Shown here piece by piece: positions 7,750 through 16,210 of a stretch of DNA of 32,809 nt. Under the pieces are notes generated by a model. It did not search any database. It was given only the letters and a program-made list of their open reading frames with translations, and had not been told where the DNA came from. The DNA is from Moraxellaceae bacterium (GTDB taxonomy: Bacteria; Pseudomonadota; Gammaproteobacteria; Pseudomonadales; Moraxellaceae), in contig JANYEL010000117.1 in assembly GCA_025363155.1 (NCBI GenBank), positions 1 to 32,809 on the forward strand, in the 5' to 3' direction. Positions within the stretch are counted from its first letter, which is position 1; the number at the start of each line of letters is the position of its first letter. The translations under genes and the position numbers were made by a program.

Positions 7750-9747
7750 TCAATCGCCCCGCGCAAATAATTTATCAAGTTGAGACAGCGGAAATGCACG
7801 CCACGTTGGACGCCCATGATTGCATTGGCTGGCAAACGGCGTTTGTTCCATTTGTCGAAGCAATCCATTCATTTCAGCAAGGCTGAGCTGACGATGCGCA
7901 CGCACTGCCCCATGACATGCCATCGTGCCCAGAATACGGTCTCTCGCACGAATTAAGCCGCTATTGTTTGGATTTACAGCTTGGTCATCTTGGCCTTGCT
8001 CTGACAAATCAATATCGGACAATAACTGCTGCACCAACGTATTAATATTGCCTCGTGCTAATAATGCAGGCACTGCGCGCACAACAACGGTCTGCTCACC
8101 TTGCCGATCAATCTCTAGCCCCAAACGATGCAGACTTTCTTGAATTTGTTCTGCGCGATGCGCTTGTTGCGAGGTGACATCGACAGCAAGCGGCACTAAA
8201 AGCGGCTGTGTTTGCCATTGCTCAGCTTGATTAGCATCCCAAGCCAGTTTGAGTTGTTCCAGCAGAATACGCTCATGTGCAGCATGCATGTCCACCATAA
8301 TCAACCCATCGCGGTTTTGCGCCAAAATATAAATGCCATGCAATTGCGCAAGTGCGAGCCCTAATGGGTATTCATCATTGGTTGATGTTGTCGATTCTAA
8401 ATTTGGATTCGTTTCAGGACGCAAGGCTTGATGATATTGACCTAGAGCAGACTGCACACCTCGATCTTGAAACCTTTGGTTTGGATATGAATTCAAATTC
8501 GATTGCTGTTGAAATCCAGTATTCGAAGAAAAATCACGCTTTGCATCACCGAGTTGATTTGCAAAAGATTGTTGACTATTAGTCGACAAGCCCGAACCAT
8601 ACTGATGCAGACCCAATACTGATTGGACTTGCTCAGGCTGACGCTGCGTGGGATGCAGTGCATCAGCAAGTTCGGCTGGTGCAGTTTGAAATTGCGATAG
8701 CACTTGCTTGGCATGATGACGAACAAATTCATGCACTTCACGCTGGGCTACAAAGCGCACTTCATGCTTGGTCGGATGAACATTGACATCGACGCGCTCA
8801 GGATCAAGCTCAAGGAATAATAGAAATGCAGGATGTTTATGTCCATGCAAGACTGATTCATACGCCATACGTAGCGCATGACTAACACTACGATCTTTGA
8901 CCACGCGACCATTGACATACAAGTACTGTAAATCAGCTTGTCCCCGCGCTTCGGCAGGATGACCTAACCAACCCGCTAAACGTAAATCTAGACTTTGCGA
9001 ATCGACCCAATGCGCGGTATCTGCAAATCGACCACCCAAAATTTTACGCACCCGTTGTAAGCGCAGCTCACCACTGTCCGCAATCGGTAAATCCATTTTA
9101 CGCTGATCTTGATGAATCAATACAAACGCGACATCGAAATGGACTAGCGCCATACGACGGATCACTTCTTCGATATGGTTATATTCAGTCGCGACACTTT
9201 TAAGGAACTTACGGCGTGCCGGCACGTTATAAAATAAATCACGAATCACAACCCTTGTGCCGCGAGCATGCGCGACAGGTTTAGGCGTAATAATATCTTT
9301 TAACGAAATCTGCGCCACTTCATGATCAATTGCGGTATCGACCGTAACCTCAAAACCTAACCCATCTTCAGTCTGACTACTCGATAAACTAAAACGCGAA
9401 ATGGCGGCAATCGAAGCTAATGCTTCTCCGCGAAATCCTAGAGTCGCAATCGCAGCTAATTGTTCAGCAGTCGAAATTTTACTGGTTGCATGGCGTAAGA
9501 CCGCAAGGACTAAATCATCAGGATGAATACCTCCACCGTTATCCAAGACTTCAATCAGAGACGATCCGCCCTGTTGGACTCTGACTTCGATTCTTGTCGC
9601 ACCTGCATCTAATGCATTCTCGACCAACTCTTTGACCACGGACGCAGGACGCTCGACGACCTCACCCGCCGCAATCTGGTTAGCCAGTGCAGCAGGAAGT
9701 TTTTGAATACGAGATGTCATCAATGGTGATGCTATAGAATCGTTCAT
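7750..9747 (-). CDS. mutL: DNA mismatch repair protein MutL (endonuclease type)
   Basis: MutL couples mismatch recognition by MutS to strand removal. The 665-residue protein has the GHKL ATPase motifs ELVENALDAG (40-49, with N44 and D47), DNGGGIHPDD (69-78) and GFRGEAL (104-110). A low-complexity Gln/Ser linker spans roughly 350-460, followed by a C-terminal dimerisation domain. That domain carries the metal-binding nicking motif in the form DMHAAHERILLE (D486, H488, E492, E497), plus ACHGAVRA (610-617) and CNHGRP (642-647). These mark the endonuclease-proficient MutL class absent from E. coli, with Met in place of the usual Gln. The ATG overlaps the tsaE stop by ATGA, and miaA starts right after its stop. 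An alternative start at MTSRIQKL (residue 10) is possible. Confidence 0.96.
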   Translation of the reverse strand: MNDSIASPLMTSRIQKLPAALANQIAAGEVVERPASVVKELVENALDAGATRIEVRVQQGGSSLIEVLDNGGGIHPDDLVLAVLRHATSKISTAEQLAAIATLGFRGEALASIAAISRFSLSSSQTEDGLGFEVTVDTAIDHEVAQISLKDIITPKPVAHARGTRVVIRDLFYNVPARRKFLKSVATEYNHIEEVIRRMALVHFDVAFVLIHQDQRKMDLPIADSGELRLQRVRKILGGRFADTAHWVDSQSLDLRLAGWLGHPAEARGQADLQYLYVNGRVVKDRSVSHALRMAYESVLHGHKHPAFLLFLELDPERVDVNVHPTKHEVRFVAQREVHEFVRHHAKQVLSQFQTAPAELADALHPTQRQPEQVQSVLGLHQYGSGLSTNSQQSFANQLGDAKRDFSSNTGFQQQSNLNSYPNQRFQDRGVQSALGQYHQALRPETNPNLESTTSTNDEYPLGLALAQLHGIYILAQNRDGLIMVDMHAAHERILLEQLKLAWDANQAEQWQTQPLLVPLAVDVTSQQAHRAEQIQESLHRLGLEIDRQGEQTVVVRAVPALLARGNINTLVQQLLSDIDLSEQGQDDQAVNPNNSGLIRARDRILGTMACHGAVRAHRQLSLAEMNGLLRQMEQTPFASQCNHGRPTWRAFPLSQLDKLFARGD

Positions 9748-10301
9748 TTATGGGCTTCCAAGCCTATGCTTTCCGGAATATGCTTCTGCAAAGAATCGCA
9801 CTTTAAATCCGTTAATGCGGCTATTCCAAACGGGCTTAAAGCTTCAATTTTTAATTGTCGCGTTATATCGTCATCGGCAATCTGCAACGTTAATTGCAAA
9901 TCAGCGGCAGGAATAACGGGTTCACCTTTTTGCGGCCACTCAATCAGCAGTAATGCATTGCGATCATCCAAATAATCGCGAATCCCCATCAACTCAAGTT
10001 CAAAGGGATCATTCAAACGATATAAATCAAAATGAAAAACGGATTGTCCTTTAATTTGATACGGCTCAACCAAGGTATATGTTGGGCTCTTGACGGCGCC
10101 AATGTGTCCTTTTGCATGCAGCCATGCGCGTGTAAATGTTGTTTTCCCAGCACCTAACCCACCGACTAAATAAACCACACCTGAAGTAAAAACTTGTGCA
10201 AGCTGTGCGGCAATTTTTGACATCGCGATTTCATCTGCAAGCTCAATATAGCGAACAAAATGTTGATCATGGGTCGTGGTGGTCATCAAAGAATCCGTCA
10301 T
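9744..10301 (-). CDS. tsaE: tRNA threonylcarbamoyladenosine biosynthesis ATPase TsaE
   Basis: TsaE is the ATPase that works with TsaB and TsaD to place t6A at position 37 of ANN-decoding tRNAs. The P-loop GGLGAGKTT is at residues 47-55, followed by SPTYTLVEPY, the FHFDLYRL aspartate motif and LLIEWP, all diagnostic. The frame is open further upstream to a TTG at 10367, but I chose the ATG at 10301 (185 aa). A probable extended -10 promoter (10337-10342) lies inside the longer version, and a short GAG precedes this ATG. The ATG at 10286 is a second candidate. It overlaps mutL by 4 bp (ATGA) and probably heads a tsaE-mutL-miaA-hfq operon. Confidence 0.92.
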   Translation of the reverse strand: MTDSLMTTTTHDQHFVRYIELADEIAMSKIAAQLAQVFTSGVVYLVGGLGAGKTTFTRAWLHAKGHIGAVKSPTYTLVEPYQIKGQSVFHFDLYRLNDPFELELMGIRDYLDDRNALLLIEWPQKGEPVIPAADLQLTLQIADDDITRQLKIEALSPFGIAALTDLKCDSLQKHIPESIGLEAHK

Positions 10302-10336
10302 CTTACTCGGCAAATAAACAAAACAATAAAAAAGAG

Positions 10337-10345
10337 ATTGTACCA
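10337..10345 (-). promoter_or_regulatory. Candidate extended -10 promoter of tsaE-mutL-miaA-hfq
   Basis: On the minus strand TGGTACAAT is an extended -10 element: TACAAT at 10337-10342 with TG one base upstream. A TTGCAG 19 nt further up could serve as a weak -35. It would start transcription about 28 nt before the ATG at 10301. The assignment rests on motif match alone. Confidence 0.45.
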
Positions 10346-10409
10346 TGCGATGATTTTTCAACTGCAATGGATTAATGAATCATCCTTCATTAAGGAAACA
10401 CATTGCGCA

Positions 10410-11306
10410 CTAAAATAGTGCAATCAAAACACCTAACCAAACAAACCGCCCGACCCAGCAATTATTTAAAAAAGCTTTAAAAGTATGCATGGGTAATCGA
10501 TCACGAGTTTGTAAATACTGAACTACAAATAAGACGAACGCGCCAACAAGCCCAATATATGCTGAAAGATTCAAGCCTAGCAGATAAAACACCCTTGCCA
10601 TTAATGTCAAAAACAGTATTTGTAAAACACCAATGATCAATAAATCATTTTTTGCGAACAGAATTGCCGTCGACTTAATACCCGCTTTTAAATCATCTTC
10701 GCGGTCGGTCATGGCGTACTGCGTGTCATACGCGACCGTCCAGCATAAATTAGCCACATACAACAACCAACACACTAAACCTGGCGTTTGACCTTGTGCC
10801 ACAAACGCCATCGGAATCGCCCAAGAAAAGGCAGCCCCCAAAACAAACTGCGGCAAATACGTCCATCGTTTCATAAAAGGATAAAGCGTTGCTAAAAAAA
10901 CAGCACCGAAAGCCCAATAGAGCGTTTCAAGCGGTAGGAATAGCAATAAAGCAGCACTCAGAGCAACGAGTACCGCAAATAATATTAATGCACCTTTTGA
11001 TGAAACCTTACCACTTGCAAGGGGTCGATTCTTCGTTCGTGCAACTTGACCATCAACATGACGATCTGCGAAATCGTTAATCACACACCCTGCCGACCGC
11101 ATAAAAACGACACCGAGAACAAAGACCAGCACAATTTGCCATGACGGATGCAGTGCCGCCGTTTGCTTTCCAGCTAGCCAAACCGCCCATAAAGTTGGCC
11201 ACAAAAGTAACTCAATACCCACAGGTCGATCTAATCGCGTCAATTGCACATAAGCAAACAGGCGCTCTTGCCAACTAATCGATTGAGTTTGAACAGAAGA
11301 ACTCAT
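10410..11306 (-). CDS. ubiA: 4-hydroxybenzoate polyprenyltransferase UbiA
   Basis: UbiA is the inner-membrane prenyltransferase that attaches the polyprenyl tail to 4-hydroxybenzoate, the second step of ubiquinone synthesis. The first Asp-rich motif is NDFADRHVDGQVARTKNRP (77-95, D78, D81 and D85). The second is YDTQYAMTDREDD, near residue 200. Both bind the diphosphate-Mg. Several hydrophobic helices are evident, including VLVFVLGVVFMRSAG and LFAVLVALSAALLLFLP. The frame opens with TTG at 11309, but the ATG at 11306 (298 aa) has GTGAG about 6 nt upstream. It follows ubiC by 36 bp in the classic ubiCA order, so product passes directly from one enzyme to the next. Confidence 0.95.
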   Translation of the reverse strand: MSSSVQTQSISWQERLFAYVQLTRLDRPVGIELLLWPTLWAVWLAGKQTAALHPSWQIVLVFVLGVVFMRSAGCVINDFADRHVDGQVARTKNRPLASGKVSSKGALILFAVLVALSAALLLFLPLETLYWAFGAVFLATLYPFMKRWTYLPQFVLGAAFSWAIPMAFVAQGQTPGLVCWLLYVANLCWTVAYDTQYAMTDREDDLKAGIKSTAILFAKNDLLIIGVLQILFLTLMARVFYLLGLNLSAYIGLVGAFVLFVVQYLQTRDRLPMHTFKAFLNNCWVGRFVWLGVLIALF

Positions 11307-11342
11307 CAAAGGCTCACTTTCAAAGGGGTTTATTTAATGGTG

Positions 11343-11909
11343 TTATGAATTCAATGCTTCAATAAAAGCAGGTAAAAAAGTTTCTTGCACTAACAAATAT
11401 TTATTATGCCAAACGTAAGTTGTACGTCGAGTCCAACCTTCGGCTAACTTAGCCAGTTCGCGTGATTTTCTTTGCTGATATTTTGGAACAAGCTGCACGC
11501 CTCCACGTTCAAACAACACTGAACCTAACGAGCGATTTTTTAATAATTTCAATCGATGACCTGAACCTCGTAAAGTCCTTAGTGGCATCACACTGCGAGC
11601 ATGAACCCAAGGCTCTTGATCATTGCCATATAGCAACACTTCACGTACCCAAACCCGTTGCGAAGGCTTTATCCTCAACTGCTTTATTTCATCTGCTTTA
11701 GGATGCTGTAACGACTCATGCAGCGGTAAAACACGAAACTGTCCGTTCGCATGATTACGTAATTGTTGGGTCAACGAACCTTGTGCTAACAACCAAGGTC
11801 TCACCGACGGTAAAGCATAATCTAACAAGTCATGATGCTTATTTTTAACAGTAAACCAGCGCGTTGTATGCTGATGCTCAGCATAGTTGCGCAAAGATGG
11901 TGAACTCAT
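11343..11909 (-). CDS. ubiC: Chorismate pyruvate-lyase UbiC
   Basis: UbiC removes pyruvate from chorismate to give 4-hydroxybenzoate, which UbiA then prenylates. The chosen ATG gives 188 residues. The active-site arginine is in RVWVREVLLYG (R89, equivalent to E. coli R76), the EPWVHARSVMP strand follows, and the catalytic glutamate is E176 in VQETFLPAF. The frame is open to 11942, but the ATG at 11909 lies 1 bp after the DUF4124 gene's TAG and restores the family's usual length. AGG sits directly before the ATG, so translation probably depends on coupling with the upstream gene. Confidence 0.92.
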   Translation of the reverse strand: MSSPSLRNYAEHQHTTRWFTVKNKHHDLLDYALPSVRPWLLAQGSLTQQLRNHANGQFRVLPLHESLQHPKADEIKQLRIKPSQRVWVREVLLYGNDQEPWVHARSVMPLRTLRGSGHRLKLLKNRSLGSVLFERGGVQLVPKYQQRKSRELAKLAEGWTRRTTYVWHNKYLLVQETFLPAFIEALNS

Positions 11910-11910
11910 C

Positions 11911-12516
11911 CTAAGATTTTTTTCCAACTGGAGGTCTTCCAATGGGCGCTTGTTGCTTCACATTACTTTGTAGCACATTGAAAGTAACCGATTTAGACAC
12001 CAATATACGACCACTTGCATTCACAACTCTTGCCGTAAATTGATGCTGCCCGCGATCCATTTCTGAGGTCGCACCACCGCTAGATGGTTTTCCATCTACG
12101 AAAGTGACCAATTGATCACCATTTATTAAATTTGGTTTGACTTGAACATTTGCTGAAAAAGTATCATCTCCACGACGATAAGTTTGATCAGGCGTTGGAG
12201 AAATAATTGTTAATCTATAGTTCTCAACACGTTCTTTACTCGGTGAATTTTGGTCATTACCTAAAGTACTTTCAATCAGTTCAGGGCTCATCGCTGGCAC
12301 AGTCGCTAACGGTGCAACTGTAATCAGTTGAGCAGTTTTATCAGGAACATCACTAAAGCTAACATTACCATCCGCATCCACTTTTTTATAAACAGCAGCG
12401 TTTGCTGGCTGACTACTCAATACAGCAGCTGAAGTAAGAGTTAAAAGCATCATGGACACAAACAATCTTGGTTTTACACGAGAAGCAACAGTATTAACAT
12501 GTTCAAAAATTTTCAT
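11911..12516 (-). CDS. Exported DUF4124 domain protein
   Basis: A 201-residue exported protein of unknown role. The ATG at 12516 has AGGA 8 nt upstream, a better start than the frame's first codon at 12558. A signal peptide with the hydrophobic run LFVSMMLLTLTSAAVL ends in ANA just before AVYKKVDADGNVSFSDVP. That segment is the DUF4124 motif found at the N-terminus of many proteobacterial periplasmic proteins. The C-terminal half reads like an immunoglobulin-like or beta-sandwich domain (YRLTIISPTPDQTYRRGDD, VTFVDGKPSSG, RVVNASGRILVSKSVTF). It is coupled to ubiC by a single-base gap, but nothing in its sequence suggests a part in quinone synthesis. Confidence 0.85.
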   Translation of the reverse strand: MKIFEHVNTVASRVKPRLFVSMMLLTLTSAAVLSSQPANAAVYKKVDADGNVSFSDVPDKTAQLITVAPLATVPAMSPELIESTLGNDQNSPSKERVENYRLTIISPTPDQTYRRGDDTFSANVQVKPNLINGDQLVTFVDGKPSSGGATSEMDRGQHQFTARVVNASGRILVSKSVTFNVLQSNVKQQAPIGRPPVGKKS

Positions 12517-12646
12517 CGGGCAAATCCTATGCGAATGGATAATAATATTGTAAACCACAAAACCAAAGATTTAAGTATGAATATGATGAAGACGATCATA
12601 ATGATTATGAAAGGTAAATCCAAACAATATCAATAGATCCAGCAAT

Positions 12647-12681
12647 AAAAAAAAGGCCTACAAACGTTGGGTTTTATGCCT
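12647..12681 (-). terminator. Terminator downstream of the glycosyltransferase pseudogene
   Basis: On the minus strand an AGGC...GCCT stem (12654-12681) with an imperfect inner AT-rich part (one bulge, one mismatch) and a CCAAC loop is followed by eight U residues (A-tract 12647-12654). It lies about 75 bp after the pseudogene's stop. The rest of the gap between the pseudogene and the DUF4124 gene shows nothing clear. Confidence 0.65.
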
Positions 12682-12753
12682 CAGCACTAAGCTAGCTCCA
12701 GCAAGGCTCTCAATTTTCGATTTTTAAACTCGGGCGTTTTCAATCATTACATT

Positions 12754-13961
12754 CTAGACTTGTAACAACTTTAATTGCTGAGGTAAACAAACTCTATGTA
12801 GATCAAAACGATCAATGACCGTTTGTCTAGCAGTAAGGCGGAGCTGTGCTAACTGATCGAAATGGTCGCATACGCGATGTACAGCATCAACAATTTCATC
12901 AGCAGCAAAGAAGTCAACCAATAAACCATTTTTACCGTCTTCGATGATCTCTTGTACAGGAGCGGTTCTTGATCCGATGACCAAGCAACCCGCTGCCATT
13001 GCCTCAAGCATTGACCATGACAGGACAAATGGATAAGTGAGATAAACATGAGCTGTAGAAAGTTGAAGAATTTGTAAATACTGCTGATATGGTACAGGGC
13101 CCAAAAAATGAATTCGATTTAAATCCAATTGACCTTCCAGCTCATCAAGCATTTGCTTGCGGTAAGAACCATGTAAAGAAGGTTTGCCATATGAGACAAA
13201 ATCATCACCGATAATAATGACATGAGCATTGGGACGCTCACGCAGTAGTTTAGGCAAGGCCCGCATAAAAATATGAAATCCGCGATAAGGTTCAAGATTG
13301 CGGCTAACAAAAGTAATCACTTCATCACGGCGGGTAAGCGTTACATTAGCTTGTTGCAGATTGATACGAATCGCAGGACGCGATCAGTATCAATACCATC
13401 ATGAACCACGTCTATTTTAGATTGATACGCTTTTGGAAAACAGCTTCTTTGCCAAATGGTTGGGCTAATACCGATATCCATCGTATCTAGACTCAAGAGA
13501 AGATGACTATTTCTCGTTCGCAACTGCAAAGTATGATCAAGGGTACTCTGGATCAAAGCCAGCATCTTGACCCTGAGTATGATAATAAAACTCACAGAAA
13601 CTCACAACCTTACTATTTGGGTAAACATCCTTTGCATAGAGTGACTCACCCCAACCCGAATGTGCATTAATCAAGTCGGGAGTAAATCCTGTTTTTTTAA
13701 AGCGAGAAGTATTTTAACGACAGCTTGTCCACGTAATACTGCTGATGCTGTACTGCGTAAATAAGGATGTGTATGAGAATCTGGTTGGTGCGGACTGCCA
13801 TAACCAAACAGCCGCACACCTTGAGGAGTATTAGCGCGATTAGCCTCTAATCTAGTCTGCTCACCTGCGGCTATTACTTGGTGATTAGGGTCGCTGGCAA
13901 AGTGTTGTAATAGATGCCTAAACTGACCTGGCATGTTTTGATGAATGAACAACAGGCGCAT
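12754..13961 (-). pseudogene. Family-4 type glycosyltransferase, broken by three frameshifts
   Basis: Three frames on the minus strand together spell one glycosyltransferase. Frame A (from 13961) starts MRLLFIHQNMPGQFRHL and ends at ALKKQDLLPT. Shifting frame there gives GFTPDLINAHSGWGESLYAK and CEFYYHTQGQDAGFDPEYP. A second shift gives STLDHTLQLRTRN, ISPTIWQRSCFP and VVHDGIDTDRV. A third shift gives NLEPYRGFHIFMRALP, VYLTYPFVLSWSMLEAMAAG and ENGLLVDFF-like blocks (here KNGLLVDFF) to the stop at 12754. These blocks match GT4-type glycosyltransferases with the GFDPE and NLEPYRGFH motifs. The lesions lie in the T7 run 13692-13698, near 13541-13549, and near 13377-13382. Restoring 1, 8 and 4 bases gives 406 codons plus stop, close to the family length. 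The gene is either decayed or the assembly has errors; the best-supported reading is a pseudogene. Confidence 0.88.
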
Positions 13962-14371
13962 AATAATTTAACAACCCAACATTTACGTTTATTTAGCGCA
14001 TAAAAAATTTTATGTTTTTTTCTATCACAGCATAAAATAATTGTATCGTACACCATTGCATTATTCATTTAGTCTACACGACAATAACAATCGGGACTAT
14101 CTACTAGGATGCTTCACCCCTTGCACACCTGTTAGAGCCAATTACTCTCTTATCTGAAAAGCTTAGACTTTGACTAACAGCCCTCTAATACAAAAAATAC
14201 TGACCTATATATATCTATTAAATACACTTAAAAAGAAGACGCAGTTGGTGACGGATTCTATTAAACCACATAAGACATCATCGGAAAAGAAAAAGGCCGG
14301 AAGCTTTGATTTCTCAATGCTTACCGGCCTTTTATTAGACGTCATAGGACGTCATCAGACTGTTTTTTGAA
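13962..14371. other. 410-bp non-coding gap between glnA and the glycosyltransferase pseudogene
   Basis: AT-rich sequence with no credible gene. It holds the glnA terminator (14291-14333) and two copies of GACGTCAT 10 bp apart (14338-14345, 14348-14355) just beyond the glnA stop. I see no clear promoter or ribosome binding site for the pseudogene in it. Confidence 0.7.
14291..14333 (-). terminator. Strong terminator of glnA
   Basis: AAAAGGCCGG (14291-14300) pairs exactly with CCGGCCTTTT (14324-14333), extended inside by AAGC/GCTT around a 14-nt loop. On the minus strand it ends in a U-rich run. It lies about 40 bp after the glnA stop. The flanking A and T runs make it symmetrical, so it could work in both directions. 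Confidence 0.9.
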
Positions 14372-15781
14372 TTAGCAGCTGTAGTACATTTCAAACTCAA
14401 CTGGGTGAGTTGTTGTGTTCAAACGACGAACTTCTTCGCGTTTCAATTCAACATAAGCACCAAGCATTTCTTTAGTGAATACACCGCCTTTCAGCAAGAA
14501 CTCGTTATCAGCTTCCAATGCGTCCAATGCCATTTCAAGTGAATGAGCAACTGTTGGGATCAACGCTTCTTCTTCTGGTGGCAAGTCATACAAGTTCTTG
14601 TCTGCTGCTGGACCAGGATGGATTTTGTTTTGAATACCATCAAGACCCGCCATCAACAAGGCCGCAAATGCCAAGTATGGGTTAGCCACTGGATCTGGGA
14701 AACGCGCTTCGATACGACGACCTTTAGGGTTCGCAACGTAAGGAATACGGATTGACGCAGAACGGTTACGTGCTGAGTATGCAAGCATAATCGGCGCTTC
14801 GTAATGCGGAACCAAACGCTTGTAGCTGTTTGTTGCTGGGTTAGTAATCGCGTTCAATGCACGAGCATGCTTGATGATACCACCGATGAACAGGATTGCA
14901 GTTTCTGACAAGCCAGCATATTCATCACCAGCAAACGTGTTCACACCGTTTTTGCTGATAGAGATATGAACGTGCATACCTGAACCGTTGTCGCCAACGA
15001 GTGGTTTAGGCATGAAAGTCGCTGATTTGCCATGTTCATGCGCAACGTTCAATACTGCGTATTTCAGAACTTGAACTTCATCTGCTTTACGAACCAATGT
15101 GTTAAATGTCACACCGATTTCTGATTGGCAAGATGCAACTTCGTGATGCTGAACTTCAACACGGCCTTCACCGAGCATCGCTTCAATTGCTTCACACATT
15201 GCAACACGGATGTCTTGGCCACTGTCTACTGGTGGTACTGGGAAGTAACCGCCTTTAACGCGTGGACGATGGCCTGAGTTGCCGCCTTCGTATGAATTGT
15301 TTGTTGACCATGCAGCTTCTTCTGCATAGATCGTGTGACGTGCACCTGACATATCGATGTCAAATTTCACTTCATCAAAAATAAAGAATTCTGGCTCTGG
15401 GCCGAAGAATGCTGTATCACCAATACCTGTAGATTTCAGATATTCTTCTGCACGACGTGCGATAGAACGTGGATCACGTTCGTAACCTTGCATTGTTGAT
15501 GGCTCGATAACATCACAAGTCACAACAACAGTTGGTGCAGAGAAGAACGGGTCCATGAAAGCGGTTTCTGGATCAGGCAACAGAATCATGTCAGATGCTT
15601 CAATGCCTTTCCAACCAGCAACTGAAGAACCGTCAAACATTTTACCGTCAACAAAAGTGCTTTCATCTACGGTGTGTGCTGGAAAGCTCACATGCTGTTC
15701 TTTACCACGGGTATCGGTAAAACGGAAATCAACCCATTCCGCTTCGTTTTCTTTAATTAAATCGAGAACCTTGTTGCTCAT
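14372..15781 (-). CDS. glnA: Type I glutamine synthetase GlnA
   Basis: GlnA condenses ammonia and glutamate to glutamine with ATP and forms a dodecamer. The 469-residue length is typical. Landmarks are the [17 protein letters not shown]-terminal loop, the [12 protein letters not shown] metal site, [10 protein letters not shown], and the [20 protein letters not shown]/glutamate region. The adenylylation tyrosine is Y398 in NLYDLPPEE, which marks the beta subtype controlled by GlnE. GGAG lies 10 nt before the ATG. It is monocistronic: a terminator follows, and 451 bp separate it from fba upstream. No ntrBC genes are next to it in this window. Confidence 0.98.
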   Translation of the reverse strand: MSNKVLDLIKENEAEWVDFRFTDTRGKEQHVSFPAHTVDESTFVDGKMFDGSSVAGWKGIEASDMILLPDPETAFMDPFFSAPTVVVTCDVIEPSTMQGYERDPRSIARRAEEYLKSTGIGDTAFFGPEPEFFIFDEVKFDIDMSGARHTIYAEEAAWSTNNSYEGGNSGHRPRVKGGYFPVPPVDSGQDIRVAMCEAIEAMLGEGRVEVQHHEVASCQSEIGVTFNTLVRKADEVQVLKYAVLNVAHEHGKSATFMPKPLVGDNGSGMHVHISISKNGVNTFAGDEYAGLSETAILFIGGIIKHARALNAITNPATNSYKRLVPHYEAPIMLAYSARNRSASIRIPYVANPKGRRIEARFPDPVANPYLAFAALLMAGLDGIQNKIHPGPAADKNLYDLPPEEEALIPTVAHSLEMALDALEADNEFLLKGGVFTKEMLGAYVELKREEVRRLNTTTHPVEFEMYYSC

Positions 15782-16118
15782 GCTTACTATGCTCCAGCGC
15801 TAGAAAAATCAATAAAAAATCAATGCAACAACATATATCGTGAAACAGTTGCTAATTAATCATCCACCTAACTCGACGTATGCCCTTCGGCACATGTTCA
15901 CATCAAGCAGACTCAAACAACATCAACACTTTTGATAAAACGGTGAATACTCTAAGCAAAGGACGTACCAAAAAAGACCATTAGTACGAACTTGCCTTAA
16001 ATCAGTCCATTGAAATCAAGTGTTTCTTACATCCAACTCAATTTTTGATTATAACGTATGGCATACATACATATATCAGAAAAACATAGACTGAGAACAA
16101 ATAAAACAATTTGAATCT

Positions 16119-16161
16119 TTTTGGTGCGAAATAAGAATACACTTTAATATTTGCACCAAAA
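16119..16161. repeat. Inverted repeat with NtrC-like half-sites upstream of glnA
   Basis: TTTTGGTGC (16119-16127) and GCACCAAAA (16153-16161) are perfect complements 25 nt apart. The cores TGGTGC and GCACCA are the half-sites of the NtrC consensus (GCACCA-N5-TGGTGC), but here they are in opposite order and far apart. It lies about 340 bp upstream of the glnA start. It may be two separate half-sites or the stem of an RNA hairpin after fba. Confidence 0.4.
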
Positions 16162-16191
16162 TGAATCACTTTAATCTATCAATTTAACAAG

Positions 16192-16210
16192 AATATGCAG
16201 ACTGCATATT
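16192..16210 (-). terminator. Possible weak terminator after fba
   Basis: AATATGCAG-A-CTGCATATT is a 9-bp palindrome with a 1-nt centre, which as RNA would close at about 6 bp with a 7-nt or smaller loop. It lies 23 bp beyond the fba stop. Its T-run is on the plus-strand side and the minus-strand side reads TCTTGTT, so termination of fba would be weak. Confidence 0.35.

Noticed and set aside
10372-10393. TTAATGAA/TTCATTAA hairpin as the ubiA terminator
   Set aside because: The stem is AT-rich and no U-run follows on the minus strand; it may be chance.
13341-13595. 84-residue frame as a separate gene
   Set aside because: Most of its product (QSTLDHTLQLRTRN to DGIDTDRV) is an internal piece of the glycosyltransferase, so it is part of the pseudogene.
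14170-14370. 66-residue plus-strand frame between the pseudogene and glnA
   Set aside because: It starts with TTG without a ribosome binding site and runs through the glnA terminator hairpin; the Lys-rich, low-information product looks accidental.
15839-15847. CGTGAAACA as a parS site for ParAB
   Set aside because: Only one half of the TGTTTCACGTGAAACA palindrome matches; the other half (ATATAT) does not. No full parS was seen in the window.
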